Source: Bacteroidia bacterium (GTDB lineage: Bacteria; Bacteroidota; Bacteroidia; J057). From it: a DNA stretch of 64,000 nt. Made by a program: the position numbers and the translations under genes. The notes beneath the pieces are model-generated. The model saw nothing but the letters and a program-made list of their open reading frames with translations, did no database searches and had not been told where the DNA came from. The DNA is taken from assembly GCA_033391075.1 (NCBI GenBank), contig JAWPMV010000001.1:2480001-2544000 (forward strand), in the 5' to 3' direction. Below are positions 20,170-28,235 of this stretch, piece by piece; the stretch's first letter is position 1, and each line of letters starts with the position of its first letter.

Positions 20170-20191
20170 ATATTCATCGTTTAATGAATAT
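20170..20191. terminator. AT-rich hairpin between convergent genes, possible terminator
   Basis: ATATTCAT (20170-20177) and ATGAATAT (20184-20191) pair perfectly around a 6-base loop and are followed by TTT on the plus strand. It begins 3 bases after the stop of the TRIC-type gene and faces the stop of the convergent propeller gene. The stem is weak because it is AT-rich. Confidence 0.4.
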
Positions 20192-20236
20192 TTTAAGCAC
20201 ATACCTAATGGTATTTAAATTCGAAATTATCAAGTC

Positions 20237-22876
20237 TTAATTTTCCTCAACAATTAATGTTTGTTCTACTTTTTTATCCCCCCATTCTAATACAAGCCGA
20301 TAAGTTCCTGTCTCTATAAATTGGTCATAGTGGACGAAATATGGTTTAAGACTTTCTTCCTTTTTTGTGATAAGGTCCCATCGATATTGATTCAGGCCTT
20401 TCCTTCCCAGAAGTTCCTTTCTCCACATAATTCCATCTCTTTCATCTCTGATACTTAAACTTATTTCCCCTGCTTCCGGGAGGAAATAAGTAAAGCTTGT
20501 GGGTTCCAAACTTTTATAATCAATGTCTCTGTGTGTATCATTAAGCTTGGGACGGATCAAAGTTGCCGGATGAAATACTTGAGGGGCATTTCTATTTTTG
20601 CTTTCCAGGAATTCATATAGGGAGGAAAGATTTGTTTTGTAGATGCCTCGTCCATGCGTTGCTATGATCAGATCAGAACTTTCCTCCTGAATAATCATAT
20701 CTGCTATGGCCATCGCCGCCAGATTATGCCCCATTAACTGCCAGCTTTTCCCTCTATCGATAGATATGTAGACTCCTCTGTATAAACCGGCATACAAAAC
20801 ATTTTCAAATCGGGGATCCTCTAGAATCACATTGGCTGTCTCATTGGGTAGGTTTGATCTAATGGATTTCCACTTCTTCCCATAATTATCCGAGACAAAA
20901 AGATATCCATTTAAGTCATCATAATTCATCCCATTTAGTGCAAGATAAAGTCGGGATTTTTTATGCCGGGAAGGATAAATGCTTCTGATGTATGCATTGG
21001 GAAGGCCTTCTGAAAATTCCCTCCAGTTTTCTCCATCGTCTTTACTGTTCCAAAAAGAACCTTTATCAGTCCCTACATACAAGAGACCTTCCTCAAGATG
21101 GGATTCCGCTATTGCGCCTGCAGCCAGAGCTTTCTTATCTGGAATAGCCGAAAGCGAAATATCTGGACTAATTCTTTTCCAATTATCTCCTCGATCCTCA
21201 CTTTTCCAAAGATAATTCCCCCCTAAATACATTCTTTTTGAATTATGCGGAGATAGCAGATAAGGTGCTACGAAATTAAAATCCAGTTCCTCCTCAGATT
21301 CCTCGGGAAGTTTAGGGCGAATAGATACAGACTTATCGGCTTTCATATCCTTTCTTCTTAGGGCTCCATGCTGCATACTAAAGTAGACCGTATTAGGATC
21401 CTCGGGATCAACTTGGGTGTAACACCCATCTCCTCCGCTCCAGGCATCGATCCATAGATATTTCCAATGACCCTGAAAAGCCGGATTCCATTCCCTGGCT
21501 GTCCCCATTACCGTAGCATCATCTTGTGTGCCTGCGTAAATATTGTAAGGCTCTTGTTTGTCGACGGTTAGCTGGTAAAATTCACCGGTGGGGATATTGT
21601 TGAAATGGAACCAGCTCTTTCCTTTATCAAAACTTTGGTAGAGTCCTCCATCATTTCCCAAAAGTAGATGCTCTGGATTTTGAGGGTTGATCCAAAGCTC
21701 ACAGTGGTCCAGATGTAAATGATCAGCTGCGCTGGGAAACATATGAAAAACATCTCCGCCCAGGTAGCTAAAATTTCTTCCTCCATCTGTACTATGTGCC
21801 AATCTGACGCCCAATGCAAATATCTCTTCATCATCTTTCGGATTGACATATATATCGGTGAAATACCATCCTATTCCTGGAAAAAAGAGCAATTCTTCTT
21901 CATGCATCTTTCTCCAGCTTTTTCCTCCATCTTCTGTACGATATACTTCTGCAGATCTTTGTTTATTCTTATTCAGGTTATCAATGAGCGCATAGGCTTT
22001 TTGGGGATTCTGATAAGAAACAGCTAAACCAGTTCTTCCGGTTTGTAATCCTTCAGGAAGTCCTATTGTGCATTTTTCCCAGTTTTTTCCTCCATCAGTA
22101 CTACTATAAATGCCTGTGTTAGGTCCATATATGCCTGGATTGTTTTCCCACATACTGGCATACACATAATTGGGATCTGATGGGGAAATGACAATATCAT
22201 TTGCAGCGGTTTTTTCATCAAGGTAAAGCACTTGCTCCCAATTTTCCCCACCATCCTCTGTTCGATAAATGCCTCTATTTTTATTCGTGGACCAAAAATG
22301 TCCCATTACGGCTACGAGCACGATATCCGGATTTTTGGGATGAACACTAATCTCTCCAATATGCCAGGAATCTGAAAGACCCAAATGCTTCCAGCTTTCG
22401 CCCCCATCACCTGACCGATACATACCTGTTCCCGGCATGGTAAAGTTTCTGGCCTTCTTCAAACTTTCCCCACTTCCTAGATAAATGATGTTCGGCTCAG
22501 AAGGGGCCAGAGCGATATCCCCAATTCCCAGGGCGGCCTGGTCCTCGAATATGGGATCCCAGTGATTTCCATTATTCGTGCTCTTCCATAGGTTACCAGA
22601 ACCAAAAGCAGCATAGAGGGTGCCAGGCCTATTTGGGTCGGCCTGGACGGATTCGACTCTGGCAGAATTTACCACTGGGCCCAAAGAAATCCATTCTATT
22701 CCGAATTCAGTCTCTGCTTTCATTTCTTTATAGCGCTCAAATGACTTCAATAGAGGAGAGGGAGCCATTTCGGAAGATTGACTAAAACATTTTAGACAGA
22801 AAAAGGAAATTAATAGAAAAGATAAAGTGGCGAATTTGATAGTAGCTGAATGGCCGGGTATCTTGGCTAGGAACAT
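20237..22876 (-). CDS. Secreted BNR/sortilin-type beta-propeller protein
   Basis: An 879-residue exported protein (hydrophobic signal about 13-32) with many Asp-box/BNR repeats of the form S.DGG..W (for example SGDGGESWKH, TEDGGENWEQ, SSTDGGKNWEK, STDGGRNFSY, SEDRGDNWKR). These make up one or two sortilin/Vps10-like propellers over about 60-730. The last roughly 110 residues look like an immunoglobulin-like FlgD/Por-type domain (FTYFLPEAGEISLSIRDE...). Such proteins are often called glycosyl hydrolases, but no sialidase FRIP motif is visible. Convergent with the TRIC gene and divergent from the SMP-30 gene (47-base gap). Function unknown; binding of extracellular carbohydrate or protein is likely. 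Confidence 0.82.
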   Translation of the reverse strand: MFLAKIPGHSATIKFATLSFLLISFFCLKCFSQSSEMAPSPLLKSFERYKEMKAETEFGIEWISLGPVVNSARVESVQADPNRPGTLYAAFGSGNLWKSTNNGNHWDPIFEDQAALGIGDIALAPSEPNIIYLGSGESLKKARNFTMPGTGMYRSGDGGESWKHLGLSDSWHIGEISVHPKNPDIVLVAVMGHFWSTNKNRGIYRTEDGGENWEQVLYLDEKTAANDIVISPSDPNYVYASMWENNPGIYGPNTGIYSSTDGGKNWEKCTIGLPEGLQTGRTGLAVSYQNPQKAYALIDNLNKNKQRSAEVYRTEDGGKSWRKMHEEELLFFPGIGWYFTDIYVNPKDDEEIFALGVRLAHSTDGGRNFSYLGGDVFHMFPSAADHLHLDHCELWINPQNPEHLLLGNDGGLYQSFDKGKSWFHFNNIPTGEFYQLTVDKQEPYNIYAGTQDDATVMGTAREWNPAFQGHWKYLWIDAWSGGDGCYTQVDPEDPNTVYFSMQHGALRRKDMKADKSVSIRPKLPEESEEELDFNFVAPYLLSPHNSKRMYLGGNYLWKSEDRGDNWKRISPDISLSAIPDKKALAAGAIAESHLEEGLLYVGTDKGSFWNSKDDGENWREFSEGLPNAYIRSIYPSRHKKSRLYLALNGMNYDDLNGYLFVSDNYGKKWKSIRSNLPNETANVILEDPRFENVLYAGLYRGVYISIDRGKSWQLMGHNLAAMAIADMIIQEESSDLIIATHGRGIYKTNLSSLYEFLESKNRNAPQVFHPATLIRPKLNDTHRDIDYKSLEPTSFTYFLPEAGEISLSIRDERDGIMWRKELLGRKGLNQYRWDLITKKEESLKPYFVHYDQFIETGTYRLVLEWGDKKVEQTLIVEEN

Positions 22877-22923
22877 AGGAGTGAAATTTTACCTAATATC
22901 CATTTTCAAGAAGAAATAAAAAA

Positions 22924-23781
22924 ATGAGCATGAAAGCTGAACTTCTTTTGCATGTGCCTGATACAAAACTGGCTGAGGGACCTGTTTGGGATCATCGCTC
23001 TGGTCTTTTGCATTGGGTAGATATCCCAAATGGGCGCTTGCATACTTATGATCCTTCAAATGGAGAAAACCAATGGATTGAATTTGACCAGATGATTGGA
23101 GCTGCCGTCCCGTCTGAAAAGGGAGGATTTATTCTGGCCTTACAGCATGGGTTTTACAAGTTGAAGGAAGGAGGAGAATTAATGGCTTTGATGGATCCTG
23201 AAGCCAATGAACCCTTGAATCGATTTAATGATGGTAAATGTGATCCTGCGGGAAGATTCTGGGCGGGGAGTATGAGAATAGAGCTTCCACGCTTGCCGGT
23301 TTCAGCTTTGTATTGTTTGGATGAAAGAATGGGAGTAGAGAAAAAAGTAGCGGGAGTTCAGCTAAGCAATGGAATGGCCTGGACCCGGGATCATAGAACA
23401 ATGTATTATATAGATACCCATTTATTGAGATTGGATGCTTTTGATTTTGAGTTGACAAGTGGAAAAATTGATAATAGAAGGACAGTTTTGGAATTCGCAG
23501 AAGATGAATTTCCTGATGGGATGTGTATAGATGAAGAAGATCATGTGTGGATTGCTTTTTATGGAAAAGGTAAGGTGGTATGTTTTGATGTAGAAAGGAA
23601 GGAAAGACTCCTGGAGATCGAAGTCCCGGCAGCACGAACTACTTCCTGTTGTTTTGGGGGAAGAGCATTCGATACCTTATTCATTACAACTGCTTCGGGA
23701 GATGGTAAACCTTATGAGGGAGCTTTATTTTACGTAAAACCGGGAGTAAAAGGCCGGCCTGCAAATTTTTTCAAAGCTTGA
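22924..23781 (+). CDS. SMP-30/gluconolactonase family lactonase
   Basis: A 285-residue six-bladed propeller of the SMP-30/regucalcin/LRE family, which hydrolyses sugar lactones using one divalent metal. Expected metal-site segments are visible: LAEGPVWD (Glu near residue 18), NRFNDGKCDPAGRFWAG (Asn and Asp around 101-104), SNGMAW (Asn near 147) and DEFPDGMCID (Asp near 198). There is no signal peptide, so it should be cytoplasmic. Its 3' end overlaps the convergent sulfatase gene by 11 bases. With the neighbouring sulfatases it may act in breakdown of sulfated sugars after oxidation to lactones, which is inference from context. Confidence 0.88.
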   Translation: MSMKAELLLHVPDTKLAEGPVWDHRSGLLHWVDIPNGRLHTYDPSNGENQWIEFDQMIGAAVPSEKGGFILALQHGFYKLKEGGELMALMDPEANEPLNRFNDGKCDPAGRFWAGSMRIELPRLPVSALYCLDERMGVEKKVAGVQLSNGMAWTRDHRTMYYIDTHLLRLDAFDFELTSGKIDNRRTVLEFAEDEFPDGMCIDEEDHVWIAFYGKGKVVCFDVERKERLLEIEVPAARTTSCCFGGRAFDTLFITTASGDGKPYEGALFYVKPGVKGRPANFFKA

Positions 23782-25219
23782 TTTGATCCCGGTATCTTTC
23801 TGGAATGAATCCTGCTTCATATTCAGGATTCAAACTGTCCGGAACAGGAGCATTCATTTTGACTCTCCAGGCTTCCAACAGATCAAGTAGTTCCTGGGTT
23901 TTTGCTGGATTGCTTTCAGCCAAATTATTTCTTTCCCCTAAATCTTCTTCAAGATTATATAACTCCAAACCTCCATCTTCAAAGTATTGATGCAGTTTCC
24001 AGTTTCCACTTCTGATAACTGAACCGGGCCGAGTTCTAAATAAAGGGTCTCTGCCATCATCATCAAGAGGCCTGTAGGCTTGCAAATAGATAGGGAAATG
24101 CCAGTAGAAATTCCTTTCCGGGATATTTTTGCCTTTTAGTAAAGGGAAGATATTTTTCCCATCCAGTTCTCCATCTTTGACTTCTTTTCCTAAAATATGA
24201 GCCAGACTTGGGAAGATATCGAGGTTGACTATAGGGGTATTGCATTTGCTTGACTTAGCGATCTTCCCAGGCCAGGAAAATATATATGGAACTCGAATCC
24301 CTCCTTCATAATAAGAACCTTTCCCTGCCCTCAATGGGTCCTGATTTGAAATAGATCGAATCCCTCCATTATCCGAAGTAAAAATAATCAGGGTATTCTC
24401 TCTAAGTCTTAATTGATCCAATGTGGATAGGATACGCCCTATTTGAGTATCCATATTTTCTACCATTGCGGCATAAACGGGATTCTTTTGACCCTTAGAT
24501 CCTGCTTTGTTTTGATATTTTTTGAGCAAACTATCCTTGGCAATCAGGGGAGTATGGACGGTGAAGTAGGGCAAATAGAGAAAGAATTTTTCAGCAGCAT
24601 GGCTTTTTAAAAAATGGATTGCTTCAGTAGTAAGTCGATCCGTTAGGTATTCGCCTTCTGGAGCTTCTTTTAGACCGGGCAGATTGTTATAGGGAGCCAA
24701 GTAGCCTTCTCTGCCGGGCGAGCCGGCTTTGGTGCCCCCAAAATTTATATCGAAACCATCTCTTAAAGGATCTTCACTAATATGCCATTTGCCGAAAGTC
24801 GCAGTTTTATAGCCTTCAGCTTTTAAGAGCTCTGCCAGGGTAAATTCAGAGTCTTTGATGTGGAGGGTATTGCGAGTGGGAATGATCTTCCTCGTTTTTA
24901 CATTTCCTCTTTCAGAAGCTGCGACCGTATAAACTCCATGTGCAGGGGTATTTTTTCCTGTCATAAGGCAGGCTCTACTTGGAGCGCAATTAGCCGCACC
25001 TGCATATCCCTGAGTGAAAATCATCCCACTGGCCGCCAGAGCATCCAGGTTTGGGGTTTCGTAGTAGTCACTGCCCATAAAAGCCAGATCTTTATATCCC
25101 AGATCATCTATTTGTATATAGACAATATTGGGTTTTTCGATCGCAGCCTTTTTTGATGCCTTTTCAGATTCGCAGGCAAGAAGGTTCAGGGATAAAAGCA
25201 ATACTATAATTCTGTTCAT
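23771..25219 (-). CDS. Sulfatase lipoprotein, S1 family (arylsulfatase A type), copy 3 of 3
   Basis: A 482-residue type I sulfatase. The lipobox LLAC has its cysteine at residue 16. Metal-binding DD pair 38-39 lies in IQIDDLGYKD, and the formylglycine motif is CAPSR (Cys78), which must be oxidised by a formylglycine-generating enzyme encoded elsewhere. Further signatures are GKWHISEDP and FTSDNGG. It should hydrolyse sulfate esters of glycans at the cell surface or in the periplasm. It is last in a three-sulfatase operon, 9 bases after the preceding gene. The specific glycan is unknown, and subfamily assignment in SulfAtlas would need a search. Confidence 0.92.
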   Translation of the reverse strand: MNRIIVLLLSLNLLACESEKASKKAAIEKPNIVYIQIDDLGYKDLAFMGSDYYETPNLDALAASGMIFTQGYAGAANCAPSRACLMTGKNTPAHGVYTVAASERGNVKTRKIIPTRNTLHIKDSEFTLAELLKAEGYKTATFGKWHISEDPLRDGFDINFGGTKAGSPGREGYLAPYNNLPGLKEAPEGEYLTDRLTTEAIHFLKSHAAEKFFLYLPYFTVHTPLIAKDSLLKKYQNKAGSKGQKNPVYAAMVENMDTQIGRILSTLDQLRLRENTLIIFTSDNGGIRSISNQDPLRAGKGSYYEGGIRVPYIFSWPGKIAKSSKCNTPIVNLDIFPSLAHILGKEVKDGELDGKNIFPLLKGKNIPERNFYWHFPIYLQAYRPLDDDGRDPLFRTRPGSVIRSGNWKLHQYFEDGGLELYNLEEDLGERNNLAESNPAKTQELLDLLEAWRVKMNAPVPDSLNPEYEAGFIPERYRDQIKL

Positions 25220-25228
25220 GCTATTTCC

Positions 25229-26647
25229 TTAATTCATGGAATGATTCTTTATCTGCATATCTGCCCAGTGCTCCCAATCTCTACCATCATACCACCTGGG
25301 AGGAGCAAGACCAGACTCCCAGTTCTCCAAAGCTTGCAGGAGTTCATCTCTAATTTCCGGATGGGAGCTAGCATAGTTTCTTTCTTCGGCAGGATCTTCT
25401 TTCAGGTTTACCAGAATCAAAGGTGCCAGCAGTTCTCTTCCATTTTGTAAAGGGTCTTCGGCAATTCGTATCAATTTCCAATCTCCCTTTCTAACAGCTG
25501 CTGCTCTCCAAAGTCTCCAAAATAGATAAGGCCTTTCTTTTGCGACCTCATTGTCGTCTGCGAGTGCAAACAGATCACGACCATCCAAATTGTCCGGGAT
25601 GTCTTCTGCACCTGCAGCCTGCAGGAAGCTGGGCATTAGGTCGAGGGTACTAATGGGAGTATGGATATCAGCAGCCTTGATTTTTTTGGGCCAATGGAGG
25701 AAAAAGGGAATGCGTATTCCCCCTTCCCAATAACTGCCTTTAAAACCTTTTAATGGGCTGTTTTGAGAAGCATTATTCCCGGCACCTCCATTGTCATTGA
25801 TAAAAGCGATGAGAGTGTTATCCAATAAATTTATCGATTCAAGGTATTGGACAAGTTTCCCGACATTCTCATCCATATTCTGGGTCATTGCTGCATAAAT
25901 TTTTCGCTTCTCTGATCCTTCAATAGATTGCTGTTCTATATCCTCTTCTTTCGCATGCATGGGAGTATGAACTGCATTATAGGATAGATAAATGAAAAAG
26001 GGATTTTCCTTGTTTTTTTCTATGAAATGAATGCTCTCCTCAGTGAGGTCATCGGTGAGGTATTGAATCTCCTTACTTTCATTTACTAAGTCCCGATTTC
26101 TATAAATTTTATGAGGCCTCGCGGGATCTTCCAGGGGCCAATAACTTCTGGATCCTCCCAGAAAGCCATAAAATTCGTCAAACCCTCGATCGAGGGGATG
26201 ATATTTTGGCGCCAAACCCAAATGCCATTTCCCTGCAAGGAAAGTCTTATATCCCTGCTGCTGCAAAAGATTGCCCATTGTTTGCTCGTCTACATCCATT
26301 CCCAGATCTTGTTTGCTATAACCAGGTGTAGGAATAGTAGGTACATTGCATTCTGCCCCAAAACGTTGTTGATAGCGGCCACTCATAAGGCCCATGCGAG
26401 AGGGACAACAAACAGATGCTGTAACGTAGGCCTGTTTGTAATTCCATCCATTTTCGGCAAGTTGATCCAGATTAGGGGTATTCATTTCCTGACTACCCGT
26501 AAAACCAAAATCGGCATAGCCAGCATCATCTGAAATGATTAAGATGATATTAGGCTGTGGGGCATTTTTAACTTCCTGTATATCAGCTGCGGATTTACAG
26601 GAGCTCAGGATAGACAGCAATGCGAAAATTCTCAGAAGTTGCTTCAT
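25229..26647 (-). CDS. Sulfatase lipoprotein, S1 family, copy 2 of 3
   Basis: A 472-residue type I sulfatase. ATG 26647 is chosen because it overlaps the stop of the upstream sulfatase as ATGA and gives a clean lipoprotein signal (LSSC, Cys17); a longer frame from 26677 would overlap the neighbour by 34 bases. The metal pair lies in ISDDAGYADFG, the formylglycine motif is CCPSR (Cys80), and GKWHLGL and FINDNGGAG complete the site. The wording of the active-site segments resembles sulfatases acting on marine or host polysaccharides, but substrate cannot be read by eye. The tight spacing shows co-expression with copies 1 and 3. Confidence 0.92.
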   Translation of the reverse strand: MKQLLRIFALLSILSSCKSAADIQEVKNAPQPNIILIISDDAGYADFGFTGSQEMNTPNLDQLAENGWNYKQAYVTASVCCPSRMGLMSGRYQQRFGAECNVPTIPTPGYSKQDLGMDVDEQTMGNLLQQQGYKTFLAGKWHLGLAPKYHPLDRGFDEFYGFLGGSRSYWPLEDPARPHKIYRNRDLVNESKEIQYLTDDLTEESIHFIEKNKENPFFIYLSYNAVHTPMHAKEEDIEQQSIEGSEKRKIYAAMTQNMDENVGKLVQYLESINLLDNTLIAFINDNGGAGNNASQNSPLKGFKGSYWEGGIRIPFFLHWPKKIKAADIHTPISTLDLMPSFLQAAGAEDIPDNLDGRDLFALADDNEVAKERPYLFWRLWRAAAVRKGDWKLIRIAEDPLQNGRELLAPLILVNLKEDPAEERNYASSHPEIRDELLQALENWESGLAPPRWYDGRDWEHWADMQIKNHSMN

Positions 26648-28116
26648 TGGGATTTTGCTTTGATCCTTTTTTGCCAATGCTCTAATGCCTGCTTCAAGTC
26701 TTCAGCCTGCTGACTTTCTACTTCACTATAATCTTCTTTTTCTCCTACATCTTCTTGTAAATTTCTCAAGTAGGCTCCCAGTTCCAGTTCTACCATTTCA
26801 TAGATGGCACTTCTGTCATTGCTTGCTTCATGCCATTTCCAGTTCGAAGTTTTAATGGCTCTTTCGTGTCCGGTATCGAAGAAAAGGGTATCATGACCAA
26901 TGCTCATATCTTCCCCCTTCAACAAAGGATAAAGGTCCAAACCGTCCAGAATCTTTGGCTTTTCGATACCTGTAAAACTGCAAATACTGGGAAGGATATC
27001 CATCGCACTCACCCAATTGGAAAGTACCTGATCTGCTGCTATTTGGCCCGGATAAGAAACAATCAACGGCACTTTAATTCCTCCTTCGTACAAAACATAC
27101 TTAGAACCTCTCAGGGGAGTATTATTGGCATAGATTGGAGTAGAACCTCCATTATCAGCAATATAAATTACCAGGGTTTCTTCTCTCAGACCCAAGTCCT
27201 CGAGACTTTGCATTAGTTTGCCTATCTCCTGATCTAGATAGTATAATTGACCTAAATATTGTTCTCTTCCTTCTGGATTATTAGGATAGCGCCCTTTTTG
27301 GTACCAGTCATAATACTCTTCAGTATTTGGATCCCAGTCATGATAACCCTTTAGCCCTTTTTCTGCTAGATAGGATGCTGGGAGTTGATGGGTGAAATTG
27401 TGAACGGCATTAAAAGAGACCTGGAGAAAGAAAGGATCTTCCTGATGCTTTTCAATAAAGGCTCTGGCTTCATTGCCAATCATTTGGGTGCTGAAACTCA
27501 TGGTATCTACCTTCTTTTTGTTTCTCCAAAATGATTGTTTTCTCAAGGTCTGTCCTTGACGGTTTAGTTCTTCTTTCAGCGCAATAAATGCCTCTTCCTC
27601 TTCATCACTATGTCGCAGATAATGTTTCCGGGCTGAAGTATGCCCAAAGAAATAATCGAAACCATGATTTAGGGGAAAATTCCTATGCTCAGGATCGGCA
27701 TCAAATTGGCCGCTGCCGTAATGGACCTTTCCTATATAGCCGCTTGCATATCCTTTGGTTTTCAACAATTCTGCGATGGTGGGATATTGTTCATCATGGA
27801 TGCCTTTCCCTCCATACCAATAGGTACCAAATCGCTGATGATGGACTCCTGTCATGATTGCCATGCGAGAAGGACTGCAGATAGGGGAACTTGCATGAGC
27901 TTCTGTAAAACGGATTCCACTTTGTGCAAGTTCATCCAAATGGGGCGTTTGAACATCAGCTAATCTTCCTAAAGAACTCATGTCAGCAGAACCATGATCG
28001 TCAGAAACAATCAAAAGGATATTAGGAGTAGAGTTCTGTTTTTGCTCTTGTTGTGAGCAGGATGAGATGAGGAAACAAAAGGAAAAAATCCACAAGAGAC
28101 TTCTGAAAGCTTTCAT
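26644..28116 (-). CDS. Sulfatase lipoprotein, S1 family, copy 1 of 3
   Basis: A 490-residue type I sulfatase and the first gene of the three-sulfatase operon. The lipobox ISSC places the lipid cysteine at residue 20. Metal-binding aspartates are in IVSDDHGSAD (39-40), the formylglycine motif is CSPSR (Cys80), and GKVHYGSG and YIADNGGST are further active-site segments. GKVHYG instead of the usual GKWHLG marks it as a different subfamily from its two neighbours, so the three enzymes probably attack different sulfate positions of one glycan. It is divergently arranged with the DUF5916 gene, 119 bases apart. Confidence 0.92.
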   Translation of the reverse strand: MKAFRSLLWIFSFCFLISSCSQQEQKQNSTPNILLIVSDDHGSADMSSLGRLADVQTPHLDELAQSGIRFTEAHASSPICSPSRMAIMTGVHHQRFGTYWYGGKGIHDEQYPTIAELLKTKGYASGYIGKVHYGSGQFDADPEHRNFPLNHGFDYFFGHTSARKHYLRHSDEEEEAFIALKEELNRQGQTLRKQSFWRNKKKVDTMSFSTQMIGNEARAFIEKHQEDPFFLQVSFNAVHNFTHQLPASYLAEKGLKGYHDWDPNTEEYYDWYQKGRYPNNPEGREQYLGQLYYLDQEIGKLMQSLEDLGLREETLVIYIADNGGSTPIYANNTPLRGSKYVLYEGGIKVPLIVSYPGQIAADQVLSNWVSAMDILPSICSFTGIEKPKILDGLDLYPLLKGEDMSIGHDTLFFDTGHERAIKTSNWKWHEASNDRSAIYEMVELELGAYLRNLQEDVGEKEDYSEVESQQAEDLKQALEHWQKRIKAKSQ

Positions 28117-28235
28117 TTGAAATGTTAGTAGTTAGTAGTAATTACAAATAAGGAAGCCTTTGTGCTTCTTCCAAATGCCAGGGCAAGTATCTTTCTCTGC
28201 ATTTCCCTGATAGCCCATACTATTTATGGAATAAT

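Noticed and set aside
20237-22876. Secreted sialidase feeding the sialic acid genes
   Set aside because: Asp boxes are present, but I see no FRIP arginine motif or catalytic Tyr/Glu arrangement; the repeats fit a sortilin/BNR-type propeller better.
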